Positions 35,518-44,315 are shown, counted from the first letter of the stretch. The stretch: 64,000 nt of DNA from Franzmannia pantelleriensis (GCF_900102875.1 NZ_FNGH01000004.1:186001-250000); one strand, 5' to 3'. Notes: generated by a model not told the origin, from the letters alone. Numbers and translations: made by a program.

Positions 35518-35593
35518 TTCAACGGCGTGCCGGGCCGGACGCCATTCAGGCGCCGGCCACGGCTAACTTCCATGTCATCAATGGGGTCTCGAC

Positions 35594-36139
35594 ATGACGA
35601 CAACACCTTGTACACCTGACCGGGCGCTCATCGAGGAGAACCAGATGGCCCTGGCGCAGCTGAGACACTTCGTTGCCGGCCTGACACCGGAGGCGTATCA
35701 GCAGGCGGCTGGCTGCCGTGGCCGCCATACGCTTGGCAAGCACGTCCGGCATATCATCGACCACGTCGAGGCGCTGTTGAATCTCGGCCCGGGCGAGGGC
35801 GTTGTCGACTACGAGCATCGCCGTCGCGACGCGCGTCTCGAACAGTGGCCGCAGCAGGCAGCGAACCGGCTGGATGATCTCGAAGCCCTGCTGGTTGCTT
35901 TTGACCCCCAGAAAGAGGCGGCGAGCCTGCACTACCCCGTCGGCGATGAAGCGCTGATGCTCGACACCAGCGTGTCGCGTGAATTGGCCTTTTTGACCAG
36001 CCATACCATTCATCATATGGCGATCATCGGACTACTGGCCGAGCAGCAGGGTATCCCGCTCGCCGAGGACTTTGGCGTCCATCCCTCCACGCTCAGGCAC
36101 TGGCAGCGGGAGGCGACGTCGCATGTGATAGCGCGATGA
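35594..36139 (+). CDS. DinB-like four-helix protein
   Basis: A 181-residue protein of the DinB/YfiT-like superfamily, which binds a metal through three histidines at the bundle ends. Candidate ligands are the histidines in LGKHVRHIIDHVEALL and in LTSHTIHHMAIIGLL. Many family members are thiol transferases (bacillithiol, mycothiol) or of unknown activity. It follows the acidic-peptide gene by 76 bases on the same strand and could be part of that unit, or independent. It converges on the anti-sigma gene. Confidence 0.75.
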   Translation: MTTTPCTPDRALIEENQMALAQLRHFVAGLTPEAYQQAAGCRGRHTLGKHVRHIIDHVEALLNLGPGEGVVDYEHRRRDARLEQWPQQAANRLDDLEALLVAFDPQKEAASLHYPVGDEALMLDTSVSRELAFLTSHTIHHMAIIGLLAEQQGIPLAEDFGVHPSTLRHWQREATSHVIAR

Positions 36140-36147
36140 TGCGTCGG

Positions 36148-36345
36148 TCAGTCATCGTGCTGGCGGGAGGTGATATCGGCCTCCAGCCGTTTGCCGACCT
36201 CATGCAGCAGCGTGAACTGCCTATCGCATTGGCGGCAGGGGTCACACATCATCAAGTGGAACGTCAATGACATACGCTCCTGCAAGGACAGACTGCGATC
36301 CTGCTTGAGCGACATCAGGCGAGTAGCTCCCTTGCACATCATCAT
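36148..36345 (-). CDS. Zinc-finger anti-sigma factor (zf-HC2 type), soluble
   Basis: A 65-residue protein starting MMMCKGATRLMSLKQDRSLS with the zinc motif HLMMCDPCRQC (His-x3-Cys-x2-Cys), as in ZAS anti-sigma factors. No membrane segment is present, so it acts in the cytoplasm, perhaps sensing redox through its extra cysteines. The start overlaps the sigma-factor stop by four bases, the standard arrangement for a cognate pair. Confidence 0.85.
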   Translation of the reverse strand: MMMCKGATRLMSLKQDRSLSLQERMSLTFHLMMCDPCRQCDRQFTLLHEVGKRLEADITSRQHDD

Positions 36346-36944
36346 GGTGATTCCTCCTTCAGCCAGCCACTCTCGAGGCAGCTGCGTAAGCGCAGCCGTG
36401 CGCGGTGCAGAATGACCCAGCAGTTGTTCTCCTTGATACCGATCTCCTGGCAGATCTCGGCGGTGGAGAGGCCCATCAGCTCGCGCATCGAGAAGACCCG
36501 GGCCACGTTGTCCGGCAGGGCGATCATGCAGGCGTCGAATACTTGCCAGAAGCGCTCATTCTCGAACACGGTGTCTGGCTCGCCCCAGCTGGCGGGACGA
36601 GCATGCTGATGCCAGCGACCGTTGTGCTGGAATAGGCGATCGACCACCTCGTCATCGCCGTCTTCCTCGAGCGGTTGCCACTTGCCTTGGCGCTTCTGGG
36701 TGCGCAACGTATCGAGGATCTTGTATTTCAGGATGCCGAATACCCAGGTCTCGTAGCCGGAGCGCCCGGCAAAGCTGGCGTCCTTCTCGATGGCCGCCAT
36801 CAGGGCTTCCTGAACGGCATCCTCGGCCTGGGCGCTGTCACGCAGGTGCAGGCGTGCGAAGGAGACCAGGCGCGGTCGTACCGCCGTCAGCCGTTCCATG
36901 CGTGAGGGGGATGCCTCGCCCTCGTCAGCTGCCACGTCTGTCAT
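36342..36944 (-). CDS. ECF sigma factor (sigma-70 family)
   Basis: A 200-residue ECF sigma factor with region 2 (about 25 to 90: LRDSAQAEDAVQEALMAAIE, then ETWVFGILKYKILDTLR) and region 4 (about 140 to 190: LPDNVARVFSMRELMGLSTA, then EICQEIGIKENNCWVILHRA). The open frame begins at 36953, but there GGAGG abuts the ATG directly, while the ATG at 36944 has it nine bases away, so the latter is chosen. It is co-transcribed with the zinc-finger anti-sigma gene. Its regulon may include the adjacent TTLL/acidic-peptide cluster, but I found no clearly shared promoter motif. Confidence 0.88.
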   Translation of the reverse strand: MTDVAADEGEASPSRMERLTAVRPRLVSFARLHLRDSAQAEDAVQEALMAAIEKDASFAGRSGYETWVFGILKYKILDTLRTQKRQGKWQPLEEDGDDEVVDRLFQHNGRWHQHARPASWGEPDTVFENERFWQVFDACMIALPDNVARVFSMRELMGLSTAEICQEIGIKENNCWVILHRARLRLRSCLESGWLKEESP

Positions 36945-37062
36945 ACCCGTCATCCTCCATCGCCAAGCGTCACGGCCTTAGTGTAAAGGCTAAGCGGGTT
37001 GCATGGGATGAATCCTTGGTCGTCGGGGCGTCTCCCCATGGTCGTGACATGCCAATTTTCTT

Positions 37063-37091
37063 TTGCATTGCTTAACCTGGGTTAGCTTAAT
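37063..37091 (+). promoter_or_regulatory. Candidate promoter of the GGA-rich sRNA
   Basis: TTGCAT is separated by 17 bases from CTTAAT, with an inverted repeat (CTTAACC-TG-GGTTAGC, 37071 to 37086) filling the spacer, where an activator or repressor could bind. The predicted start is near 37100. Strength and exact start are uncertain. Confidence 0.4.
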
Positions 37092-37099
37092 GACTCACT

Positions 37100-37263
37100 A
37101 TCCATGCGAGGGTGGTGGCCACTGAGCAAGGAGTCGCTCGGTCATGGAAGACGCGCCTGGGATGGCGCATTAGCACAGGGAGGCATGGGCAGGACGCCCA
37201 TGGAGGCAGCAAGGATTGCAATGCTGAGTAAGGCCTGGCCGGCAACGGTTGGGCCTTTCTTGT
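37100..37263 (+). ncRNA. CsrB/RsmZ-like CsrA-sequestering small RNA (candidate)
   Basis: About 160 bases with seven GGA motifs (near 37130, 37146, 37160, 37179, 37192, 37202 and 37213). Four are presented in hairpin loops: ACTGAGC/GCTCGGT with loop AAGGAGTC, GCGCC/GGCGC with loop TGGGAT, ATGGGC/GCCCAT with loop AGGAC, and GCAA/TTGC around GGA. The rest lie in single-stranded linkers. A terminator hairpin ends it. This layout is that of RsmY/RsmZ/CsrB RNAs, which bind several CsrA/RsmA dimers and relieve their translational repression. The open frame through the region has no ribosome site or family resemblance. Confidence 0.72.
37230..37263 (+). terminator. Terminator of the candidate sRNA
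   Basis: An 11-bp stem with G-U pairs, AAGGCCTGGCC with GGTTGGGCCTT around GGCAAC, followed by TCTTGT. Confidence 0.7.
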
Positions 37264-37370
37264 ATGTGGGGGATGTCGGCGGTGCCTTCGCATGGCGCTG
37301 CGCCTGGGCTAAGCTGTCGAAACACCGCGCCTTGTGCCAAGGCGTCATTCACTGTTTCGGAGATTGTTCC

Positions 37371-37796
37371 ATGCTACTACGCGCCCTTGCATCTGCACTA
37401 CTGATCGCGTTTCCCCTTGCCGCGCTGGCGGAATCCCCCAACCTCACGCCGGGGGAATGGGAGTTCACCAGTACCACCACGGTGGAGGGCGATTTCCCGA
37501 TCCCCGATGAAACCGATACCCATCGCGAGTGCCTGACCCAGGACGCCATCGATGAGGCCAACGCCGCCTTTGTTCAGGAAGAGGAAGGCTGTGAATTTCT
37601 CGAGCAGGACGCCAGCAGTGAGCGCATGAGCTATCGGATGTCGTGTCAGGGCGATGGCGGTGAAGCCATGGTCGAGGGCGAGATGCGCTACTTTGAAGAG
37701 CGCATGGAGGGCGACATGCGGGTCGAGACCACCACGCCGATGGGCGACATGGTCATGAACACCAGCATGGAAGGCGAACGGCTCGGCGACTGCTGA
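37371..37796 (+). CDS. Exported DUF3617 family protein
   Basis: A 141-residue protein with a signal peptide (MLLRALASALLIAFPLAALA) and a mature part of the DUF3617 type: LTPGEWEFTSTTTVEGDFPI near the start, a cysteine in HRECLT, and SYRMSCQGDGGEAMVEGEMR. The function of the family is unknown; members are periplasmic and common in proteobacteria. The open frame extends upstream to 37104, but that part overlaps the small RNA and the ATG at 37371 is immediately followed by the signal peptide. The end converges on the next gene across a strong hairpin. Confidence 0.82.
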   Translation: MLLRALASALLIAFPLAALAESPNLTPGEWEFTSTTTVEGDFPIPDETDTHRECLTQDAIDEANAAFVQEEEGCEFLEQDASSERMSYRMSCQGDGGEAMVEGEMRYFEERMEGDMRVETTTPMGDMVMNTSMEGERLGDC

Positions 37797-37817
37797 GTCG
37801 CGCCGGCCGCGACTCAG
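37793..37817. terminator. Hairpin between convergent genes
   Basis: CTGAGTCGCG pairs perfectly with CGCGACTCAG around CCGGC, overlapping the DUF3617 stop. There is no T tract, so its terminator role is inferred from the convergent setting. Confidence 0.5.
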
Positions 37818-37826
37818 CGGCCGGCC

Positions 37827-38240
37827 TCAGCCTGCCGCGGCGCCCGCCACGGCAGGCTCGGGTGCCTCTGGCAGATGCCTTGCCCACTCCAGTGCGGTGT
37901 CGTGCTGATGCGTGGGAAATACGCGCATCTCCAGTGAGCGGAACAGCCGATCCTCGAGGCGCACCAGGCGCCTCACCCAGCGCTTGTCGCTGACTACCGC
38001 GGCGCGGTAGTAGTGCGACAGCTCACTCAGCTGCGTCAGCCCGTAGCCGACGTCGCGCAGTAGCGCGGTGGCGGTCATCCAGCGCATCTGGTCGAGCTCG
38101 ACATAAAAGCTGATGCGCGGATGCTGATGCTTGGCCGCCTCGATGGCGTCGATGATGGTCTGTAGATCGTTGCCATCGACGCGGCCGCTGACGCGCATCG
38201 CGACCAGGTGGGCGGCACCTGACGGGAGTAGTTCGATCAT
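37827..38240 (-). CDS. SpoIIAA-like/STAS domain protein
   Basis: A 137-residue protein of the SpoIIAA-like family (PF11964 type): an alternating strand/helix fold with MIELLPSGAAHLVAMRVSGR at the start and FYVELDQMRWMTATALLRDV in the middle. Family members are small cytoplasmic STAS-like proteins, some lipid-binding. The ATG at 38240 has GGAGGG at good spacing; the longer open frame upstream is ignored. It lies downstream of the RND genes on the same strand, about 70 bases away. Confidence 0.8.
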   Translation of the reverse strand: MIELLPSGAAHLVAMRVSGRVDGNDLQTIIDAIEAAKHQHPRISFYVELDQMRWMTATALLRDVGYGLTQLSELSHYYRAAVVSDKRWVRRLVRLEDRLFRSLEMRVFPTHQHDTALEWARHLPEAPEPAVAGAAAG

Positions 38241-38313
38241 CTCATGCCCTCCGGTTGGACCCGTCGCAGGATGCCGGCGGCGGGTCTCAACAGCAGCATA
38301 GCAGCCCCGACAC

Positions 38314-41300
38314 TCAGCGTGCCTCGGGCGCTGGTTCGGGGGTGTGATGGTCGTCCATTTCGCGCTGCAGGCGGCGCTGCACGTCACCCGGCGAACCGGT
38401 ATTACGCGCCAGCAGATCGTAAGCCACGGGGACCACGAACAGCGTGAACAGGGTCGCCGCCGCCACCCCGCACATGATTACGGTGCCGATCACCAGGCGC
38501 GTCTCGGCGCCGGCACCGCTGGAAACGATCAACGGGATCGAGCCGGCCATGGTGGTCACGGCGGTCATCAGGATCGGGCGCAGGCGAGTGACAGCGGCAT
38601 CCACCAGCGCCTCCTGGAAGGCCACGCCCTGGTCGCGCAACTGGTTGACGAACTCGACGATCAGGATGCCGTTCTTGGCAGCCAGGCCGATCAGCATCAC
38701 CAGTCCCACCTGGCTGTAGATGTTGAGCGACTGGCCGGTGAGGAATAGCCCCAGCAGCGCGCCGCTCATCGCCAGCGGTACGGTGAGCATGATCACGAAG
38801 GGGTGCACGAAACTCTCGAACTGGGCGGCCAACACCAGGAAGACCACCAGCGCCCCAAGCAGCAGCAGGAAGGTGGTGGCGCCGCTGGCTTCCTGGAAGT
38901 CCCGCGACGGGCCGTCGACGTCGGTCTGGGCCTCGGCGGGCAGGATCTCGTCAGCGGTCTGCTGCAGGTAGTCGAGGGCCTCGCCGAGTGGGTAGTCTCC
39001 CGCCAGGTTGGCCTCGAGGGTGATCGAGCGCACTCGGTTGAAGCGGCTCAAGGTGCTGGGGCCGGCGAAGTCGGTCAGGGTGACCAGACTGGCCAGCGGG
39101 ATCAGCTCGCCAGAGCGCTGCGAGCGCACCTGAATGTTGTCCAGCGAGCGGGGGCTGCGCTGGGCGCTGCGGTCGCCCTCGAGGATCACGTCGTACTCTT
39201 CGCCGTCGTCGACGTAGCGGGTCACGTTGCGTCCGCCCAGCAGGGTCTCCAAGGTGCGGCCGATCTCGGTCACGGTGACGCCCAGCGAGGCGGCGCGCTC
39301 GTAGTTGATGTCGACGCGCAGCTGCGGCTGAGTTTCCTGATAGTTGCTGTCCAGCGCGGTAAGGCGCGGATTGTGCTCGCGGATATGCTCGAACATGGTG
39401 TCTCGCCACTCGGCGAGCTGGTCGTAGGTGCCGCCGCCGAGTACGAACTGCACTGGCTTCTGGATACGCTGGCCGAAGCCCTGGCGCATCACCGGCGAGG
39501 CGGTCACTCCGGGCAGGTCGCGCAGCTTGGCACGCACCTCGTCCATGATCTCCCAGGCACTACGGCGACTGCCCCAGTCGGCCATGTTGACGATCACGAA
39601 GCCGTTATTGAAGTTCTCGATATTGCCGAAGCCGCGCGGCGCGCGAATCACTACCCGCTCCAGCTCACCCGACTCGACCATCGGCTCGAGGCGAGTCTCG
39701 ATCTCGTCCATGTAGTCCATGATGTAGTCGAAGGTCGCCCCTTCGGGACCATTGACCAGGATGATGAAGTTGCCACGGTCCTCCTGGGGGGTGTACTCGT
39801 TGGGCAGGACGCTGGCCAGCCAGCCGGTGCCTGCCACCAGGGCGATGAACAGCGCCAGCACCAGCAGGCGCAGCTTGAGTACCCGGAGCAGGATGCGCCG
39901 ATAGAGGCGCTGACTGAACTCGAGCAGCGCCTGCACGGCGTGGGCCAGCCGACCCTCCTGCATGTTGGGGCTGAGAATCTTCGACGCCATCATCGGCGTC
40001 AGGGTCAGCGCCAGCAGGCTCGAGATGGCCACCGCGGCGGCCAGGGTCAGCGCGAACTCCGAGAACAGCCGGCCGATGTCGCCCTGCAGCATGCTCAGTG
40101 GGACGAACACGGCGATCAGCACCAGGGTCGTGGCGATCACCGCGAAGGCGATCTGGCGGGTGCCGCGGAAGGCCGCTACCAGCGGTGTCTCGCCGTAGGC
40201 CTGCATGCGGCGGTTGATGTTCTCGAGCACCACGATGGCATCGTCGACGATCAGGCCGATGGCCAGCACCAGGGCCAGCAGCGTCAGCAGGTTGATCGAG
40301 AACCCCAGCGCGGCCAGCGCGATGAAGGCGCCGATCAGCGCAATCGGCACGGTCACCGCCGGCACCAGGGTGGTGCGCAGGTTGCCCAGGAACATGAAGA
40401 TCACCACCACCACCAGGCCCATGGCGATGAACAGGGTGATCACCACCTGCTGGATGGCGCCGGAGACGAACACCGAGGAGTCGAAGTTCATGCGCAGTTC
40501 CATGCCTTCCGGCAGGGTGTCCTGGAGGCGCTCCATCTCGGCGGTGACGCCTTCCGACACTTCCAGCACGTTGGCCGTGGACTGCTTGATCATGCCCAGC
40601 CCGACCATCGGCACGCCGTTGGCGCGGAACACCGAGCGGTCCTCCACCGAGCCGATCTCGATGCGTGCCACGTCACCCAGGCGCACGATATAGTCGTCGC
40701 TGCGCGACAGCGCCAGGGCGCGGAAGTTGTCCGGCGTGGCGAAGCTGCGCGGCAGGCGCACCACGAACTGGCGGTCGTCGGACTCGATGGAGCCCGCCGG
40801 CAGCTCGACGTTCTCGGCGCGCAGCGCATCCTCCACGTCGCCGGCGGTGAGACCGCGCGCCGCCAGGGCGTTGCGGTCGAGCCACACGCGCATGGCGTAG
40901 TCGCGCCCGCCGCCGACGCGTACCCGCGCTACGCCGGGCTGCACCGAGAAGCGGTCGACCAGGTTGCGGTTGGCATAGTCGGTGAGTTCGGGAATGCTGA
41001 AGTCCTCGCCCGAGAGGCTCAGCCACAGGATCACGTCCTCGCTGCTGTCGGCCTTCTGCACCTCGGGCGGGTCGGCCTCGTCGGGCAGGTTGCGCAGGGC
41101 GCCGGAGATGCGGTCTCGGATATCGTTGGCGGCGGCATCGATGTCCATCTCCAGGCCGAATTCGATATTGATCCGCGAGCGGCCGTCCTCGCTGGAGGAG
41201 GTGATCAGCTGGATGCCCTCGACGCCGGCGATGCGATCTTCGAGCACCTGGGTGATACGGGTTTCGACCACGCTGGCTGAGGCCCCGGGATAGCGGGTAT

Positions 41301-41442
41301 CGATGCTGACCACCGGCGGATCGATGGAGGGGTACTCCTGCAGCGGCAGCCGCTCGAGGGCCAGAAAACCGAAGGCCACGATCAGCAGGGCGAGGACCGT
41401 GGCCAGTACCGGGCGTTGAACCGAGACATCCGATAAGCGCAT
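38314..41442 (-). CDS. RND efflux transporter, inner-membrane subunit (HAE1 type)
   Basis: A 1042-residue proton-driven efflux pump of the AcrB/MexF group. The first helix is ALLIVAFGFLALERLPLQEY, followed by the periplasmic porter domain (YPGASASVVETRITQVLED). The proton-relay region GLIVDDAIVVLENINRRM near residue 400 carries the two aspartates. The second half repeats the pattern, ending with LIGLAAKNGILIVEFVNQLR. The start overlaps the adaptor gene stop by one base. No outer-membrane channel gene is adjacent, so a channel encoded elsewhere would be needed. The substrate is unknown. Confidence 0.95.
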   Translation of the reverse strand: MRLSDVSVQRPVLATVLALLIVAFGFLALERLPLQEYPSIDPPVVSIDTRYPGASASVVETRITQVLEDRIAGVEGIQLITSSSEDGRSRINIEFGLEMDIDAAANDIRDRISGALRNLPDEADPPEVQKADSSEDVILWLSLSGEDFSIPELTDYANRNLVDRFSVQPGVARVRVGGGRDYAMRVWLDRNALAARGLTAGDVEDALRAENVELPAGSIESDDRQFVVRLPRSFATPDNFRALALSRSDDYIVRLGDVARIEIGSVEDRSVFRANGVPMVGLGMIKQSTANVLEVSEGVTAEMERLQDTLPEGMELRMNFDSSVFVSGAIQQVVITLFIAMGLVVVVIFMFLGNLRTTLVPAVTVPIALIGAFIALAALGFSINLLTLLALVLAIGLIVDDAIVVLENINRRMQAYGETPLVAAFRGTRQIAFAVIATTLVLIAVFVPLSMLQGDIGRLFSEFALTLAAAVAISSLLALTLTPMMASKILSPNMQEGRLAHAVQALLEFSQRLYRRILLRVLKLRLLVLALFIALVAGTGWLASVLPNEYTPQEDRGNFIILVNGPEGATFDYIMDYMDEIETRLEPMVESGELERVVIRAPRGFGNIENFNNGFVIVNMADWGSRRSAWEIMDEVRAKLRDLPGVTASPVMRQGFGQRIQKPVQFVLGGGTYDQLAEWRDTMFEHIREHNPRLTALDSNYQETQPQLRVDINYERAASLGVTVTEIGRTLETLLGGRNVTRYVDDGEEYDVILEGDRSAQRSPRSLDNIQVRSQRSGELIPLASLVTLTDFAGPSTLSRFNRVRSITLEANLAGDYPLGEALDYLQQTADEILPAEAQTDVDGPSRDFQEASGATTFLLLLGALVVFLVLAAQFESFVHPFVIMLTVPLAMSGALLGLFLTGQSLNIYSQVGLVMLIGLAAKNGILIVEFVNQLRDQGVAFQEALVDAAVTRLRPILMTAVTTMAGSIPLIVSSGAGAETRLVIGTVIMCGVAAATLFTLFVVPVAYDLLARNTGSPGDVQRRLQREMDDHHTPEPAPEAR

Positions 41443-42536
41443 CAGGCGTCATCCCCGCGGTGTTGCTCGAGGATCTCGCGGATCGAGTGTTCGTCGTCGG
41501 CAATACCCAGTAGCCGCACCCGGTCGCCGTCGCGGACCCGCTGCACGCCGTGGCCGACCACTAGGTCACCGGGCTCGAGCCCCTCCAGGACTTCCACCTG
41601 GCCGGCGCGGCGCTCGCCGATCACGATCTCATGGCGGCTGATGCGGTTGGCGTCTTCCTCGTCGATGAGCATCACATACTGCCGCTCGCCGCTTGGCACC
41701 AGCACGCTCTCGGCCACCACCACGGCGTCGCGTGGGCTACGCTGCAGCACCACTTCCATCAGCATGCCGGGGCGCAGGATCAGGTCGGGGTTGTCGAACG
41801 CGGCGCGCACCTGGACGCTGCGGGTAACCGGGTCGACCCGGGCGCCAATGCTCGCCACTTCGCCCTCGAATCGCTCGTCGGGGAAGGCCACGCTGTGGGC
41901 GCTGAGGCTCAAACCGGGACGCAGGATCGCCAGGTACACTTCGGGAACGCTGAAGTCGAGCTTGACCACGTCGAGCTTGTCGAGGGTCACCAGCTCCATG
42001 CCCGGTGTCACCAGCGCGCCGCTGCTGATATTGCGAAAGCCCACCACGCCGTCGAAGGGGGCGCGAATGCGGTGACTCGACAAGCGCGCCTCGATGGCCT
42101 CGATCTCGGCCTCGACCTGGCGCAGCCGTGCCTGGCTGTCCTCGACGTCGGCCCGCGAGCCGAGATTGCGCGACTCCAGCTGCGAGGCGCGGGAGACGGC
42201 GTTGCGGCGCTCGTCACGCAGCGCCTGGGCGGCACGCAGCTGGGCCTGCTCCTCGCTGTCATCCAGCTGTACCAGCAGCTGGCCAGCCTCGACCTCCTCG
42301 CCATCCATGAAGTTCAGCGCGCTGACGATCTCGGTGACGGTGGCGGAGAGCGTCACGCTCTCGTCGGCGCGCAGGGTGCCAAGGGCCTCGAGGGGGTCGG
42401 ACCAGCGCTGCTGCTCGGCGCGGGCGCCAATTACCGCGGTGCGCTCGTCGGCCAGGGCGAGAGCGCTGAACAGCGGCAGGGAGAGCGTCAGGGCAAGCGT
42501 CAGCCAGGCGCGAGGCGCCATCGATATCCGGGTCAT
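41442..42536 (-). CDS. RND efflux periplasmic adaptor subunit
   Basis: A 364-residue membrane-fusion protein with a signal peptide (WLTLALTLSLPLFSALALA), a lipoyl-like half motif (GEEVEAGQLLVQLDDSEEQA), a coiled-coil hairpin (about 100 to 165), the second half RIRAPFDGVVGFRNISSGAL and beta-barrel/proximal domains. It links the inner-membrane pump encoded next to it with an outer-membrane channel. The open frame begins at 42608; the ATG at 42536 gives the more natural signal peptide, with a weak AGAGA ribosome site. It lacks a lipobox. Confidence 0.9.
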   Translation of the reverse strand: MTRISMAPRAWLTLALTLSLPLFSALALADERTAVIGARAEQQRWSDPLEALGTLRADESVTLSATVTEIVSALNFMDGEEVEAGQLLVQLDDSEEQAQLRAAQALRDERRNAVSRASQLESRNLGSRADVEDSQARLRQVEAEIEAIEARLSSHRIRAPFDGVVGFRNISSGALVTPGMELVTLDKLDVVKLDFSVPEVYLAILRPGLSLSAHSVAFPDERFEGEVASIGARVDPVTRSVQVRAAFDNPDLILRPGMLMEVVLQRSPRDAVVVAESVLVPSGERQYVMLIDEEDANRISRHEIVIGERRAGQVEVLEGLEPGDLVVGHGVQRVRDGDRVRLLGIADDEHSIREILEQHRGDDA

Positions 42537-42668
42537 GATGTCTCTACATGGTCGATGAGTCGGCAGGCGCACCTCCTGTGCTCCCCCTGTCATTAGGCTA
42601 CTTATCACTCGGTCCGGGAATGTGACAAGAATGAGGTCTTTTAGCGACCTTATTGGGTGATGCGATAA

Positions 42669-42696
42669 TTGTACAGAATGTTTTTGTTGGTATAAG
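42669..42696 (+). promoter_or_regulatory. Candidate promoter of the HI0933-family gene
   Basis: TTGTAC is separated by 16 bases from TATAAG in a distinctly AT-richer stretch, about 105 bases before the start codon. Confidence 0.5.
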
Positions 42697-42801
42697 TTCA
42701 GTTCGGCTCAACGGGGCGACGCCCAGAGGCTAGCTTGCTAGAATGCCGCGCCTTAGCCAACGTGCCTCACCAAGAGGCCATGTACGGGAGCCCGCCTGCC
42801 C

Positions 42802-43992
42802 ATGACCTACGATGTCGTTGTGATCGGTGCCGGTGCCGCTGGTCTGATGTGTGCTCTGACCGCCGGCTATGCCGGGCGGCGGGTGCTGGTGATCGATCAT
42901 GCCAACAAGGCTGGCAAGAAGATCCTGATGTCGGGGGGCGGGCGCTGCAACTTCACCAACATGGCGACGACGCCGGCGAACTTCTTCTCGGGCAACCCGC
43001 ACTTCTGCATCTCGGCGCTCAAGCGCTATCGACCCGAACACTTCGTCGAGCTGGTGGAACGCCACGCCATCGACTACGTGGAGAAGGCCCCCGGCCAGCT
43101 GTTCTGTGCCGACTCGGCCAAGCAGATCGTTGCCATGCTGCTCACCGAGTGCGACTGGGCCGGCGTCGAGGTGGCGCTCAAGACCTCGGTGACGCGGGTC
43201 GAGCGCTGCGGCGAGGGTATGCGCTTGCTCACCTCGCAGGGTGTCATCGAGGCGGGCGCGGTAGTCGTGGCCTGCGGCGGCCTGTCGATCCCGACCATGG
43301 GGGCCAGCGGGTTTGGCTACGATATCGCCCGTCAGTTCGGCCTGGCGGTTACCGAAACCCGCCCGGCGCTGGTGCCGTTTACCCTGACCTCGCAGTGGAA
43401 GGCGCGCGCCAACGACCTGGCCGGGGTCGCCTGCGAGGTGAGCGTTCACTGTCGGCGCGACGGCCGGCGCCATGGCAACTACCGCGAGCCGCTGCTGTTT
43501 ACCCATCGCGGCCTTTCGGGGCCGGCGATGCTGCAGATCTCCAGCTATTGGCAGCCCGGCGACGAGTTGGAGATCGATCTGATGCCGGAGGTCGACGTGC
43601 CGAGCGCGCTGGCCGCGGCGCGCCGCGACACGCCGCGGCGTCAGTTGGTGACCTGGCTGAGTGAGCACTTACCTCGGCGCCTGGCCACGGCCATCGGGGA
43701 GTGGTACGGCGAGTCGCCCACGCTCGCCCAGCTCTCCAACGCCGAGCTGGAGGCCTGGCAGCAGCGGCTGTCCGCTTGGCGTATCAAGCCCGCCGGCACC
43801 GAAGGCTGGCGCACCGCGGAGGTAACCCTGGGTGGCGTTGATACCCAGGCGATCTCCTCCAAGACGTTTGCCGTCGACGACCTGCCGCAGCTGCGCTTCA
43901 TCGGTGAGGTGCTCGACGTCACCGGCGAGCTGGGCGGCTATAACTTCCAGTGGGCGTGGGCCTCGGGGGTGGCCTGCGGGCAGTCGCTATAA
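42802..43992 (+). CDS. HI0933-family FAD-dependent oxidoreductase (BaiN-like)
   Basis: A 396-residue flavoprotein. The N-terminal dinucleotide motif YDVVVIGAGAAGLMCALTAG binds FAD, followed by KILMSGGGRCNFTN, the signature of the HI0933/YhiN family. A second FAD contact is GGYNFQWAWASGVACGQSL at the end. Family members are poorly characterised, one group acting in bile-acid dehydroxylation (BaiN). It is a single gene divergent from the RND operon, with its own promoter. Confidence 0.92.
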   Translation: MTYDVVVIGAGAAGLMCALTAGYAGRRVLVIDHANKAGKKILMSGGGRCNFTNMATTPANFFSGNPHFCISALKRYRPEHFVELVERHAIDYVEKAPGQLFCADSAKQIVAMLLTECDWAGVEVALKTSVTRVERCGEGMRLLTSQGVIEAGAVVVACGGLSIPTMGASGFGYDIARQFGLAVTETRPALVPFTLTSQWKARANDLAGVACEVSVHCRRDGRRHGNYREPLLFTHRGLSGPAMLQISSYWQPGDELEIDLMPEVDVPSALAAARRDTPRRQLVTWLSEHLPRRLATAIGEWYGESPTLAQLSNAELEAWQQRLSAWRIKPAGTEGWRTAEVTLGGVDTQAISSKTFAVDDLPQLRFIGEVLDVTGELGGYNFQWAWASGVACGQSL

Positions 43993-44006
43993 ACGCGATG
44001 CTGGGC

Positions 44007-44315
44007 TCAGCGCTGGGTGAGGCGCAGCAGACGCCGCGCTCGGCGCATCAGCAAGAAGCCGGCGGCGGCGCGTTTGGCGACGCGTACCAGCGAGCGAGGG
44101 TGCTTGGCACTGCGTATCAGCAGCATGCCGCCCAGCGCATAGAGCGGGGCCTTGAAGCGCTGTAACTGTCGCCAGCCGTCGTCGATGCCGCTGCTGGCGG
44201 CGCGCCAACGGGCCGCATCGACCATGATCTCGACGCGCTGCTGTTCGATTTGCGCTTCGAGTTCGGCCTTGCGCTGGCGACGCTGCACGCGAGCGGGCGG
44301 GACCTTAGTCGTCAC
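44007..44315 (-). CDS. YqjK-like protein
   Basis: A 102-residue basic protein with a coiled-coil-prone N-terminus (RRQRKAELEAQIEQQRVEIM), a short hydrophobic segment near 60 to 70 and an arginine-rich end. Size and position as the last gene of yqjD-yqjE-yqjK, overlapping yqjE by 11 bases, match E. coli YqjK, whose function is unknown. The end is close to the convergent flavoprotein gene. Confidence 0.78.
   Translation of the reverse strand: MTTKVPPARVQRRQRKAELEAQIEQQRVEIMVDAARWRAASSGIDDGWRQLQRFKAPLYALGGMLLIRSAKHPRSLVRVAKRAAAGFLLMRRARRLLRLTQR

Noticed and set aside
36975-36990. GCCTTA-gtg-TAAAGGC as a GacA box for the candidate sRNA
   Set aside because: It does not fit the TGTAAG/CTTACA consensus and is about 110 bases from the predicted start, closer to the sigma-factor gene.
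37104-37370. Upstream extension of the DUF3617 open frame
   Set aside because: It runs through the hairpins and terminator of the candidate sRNA, and the real signal peptide starts at 37371.
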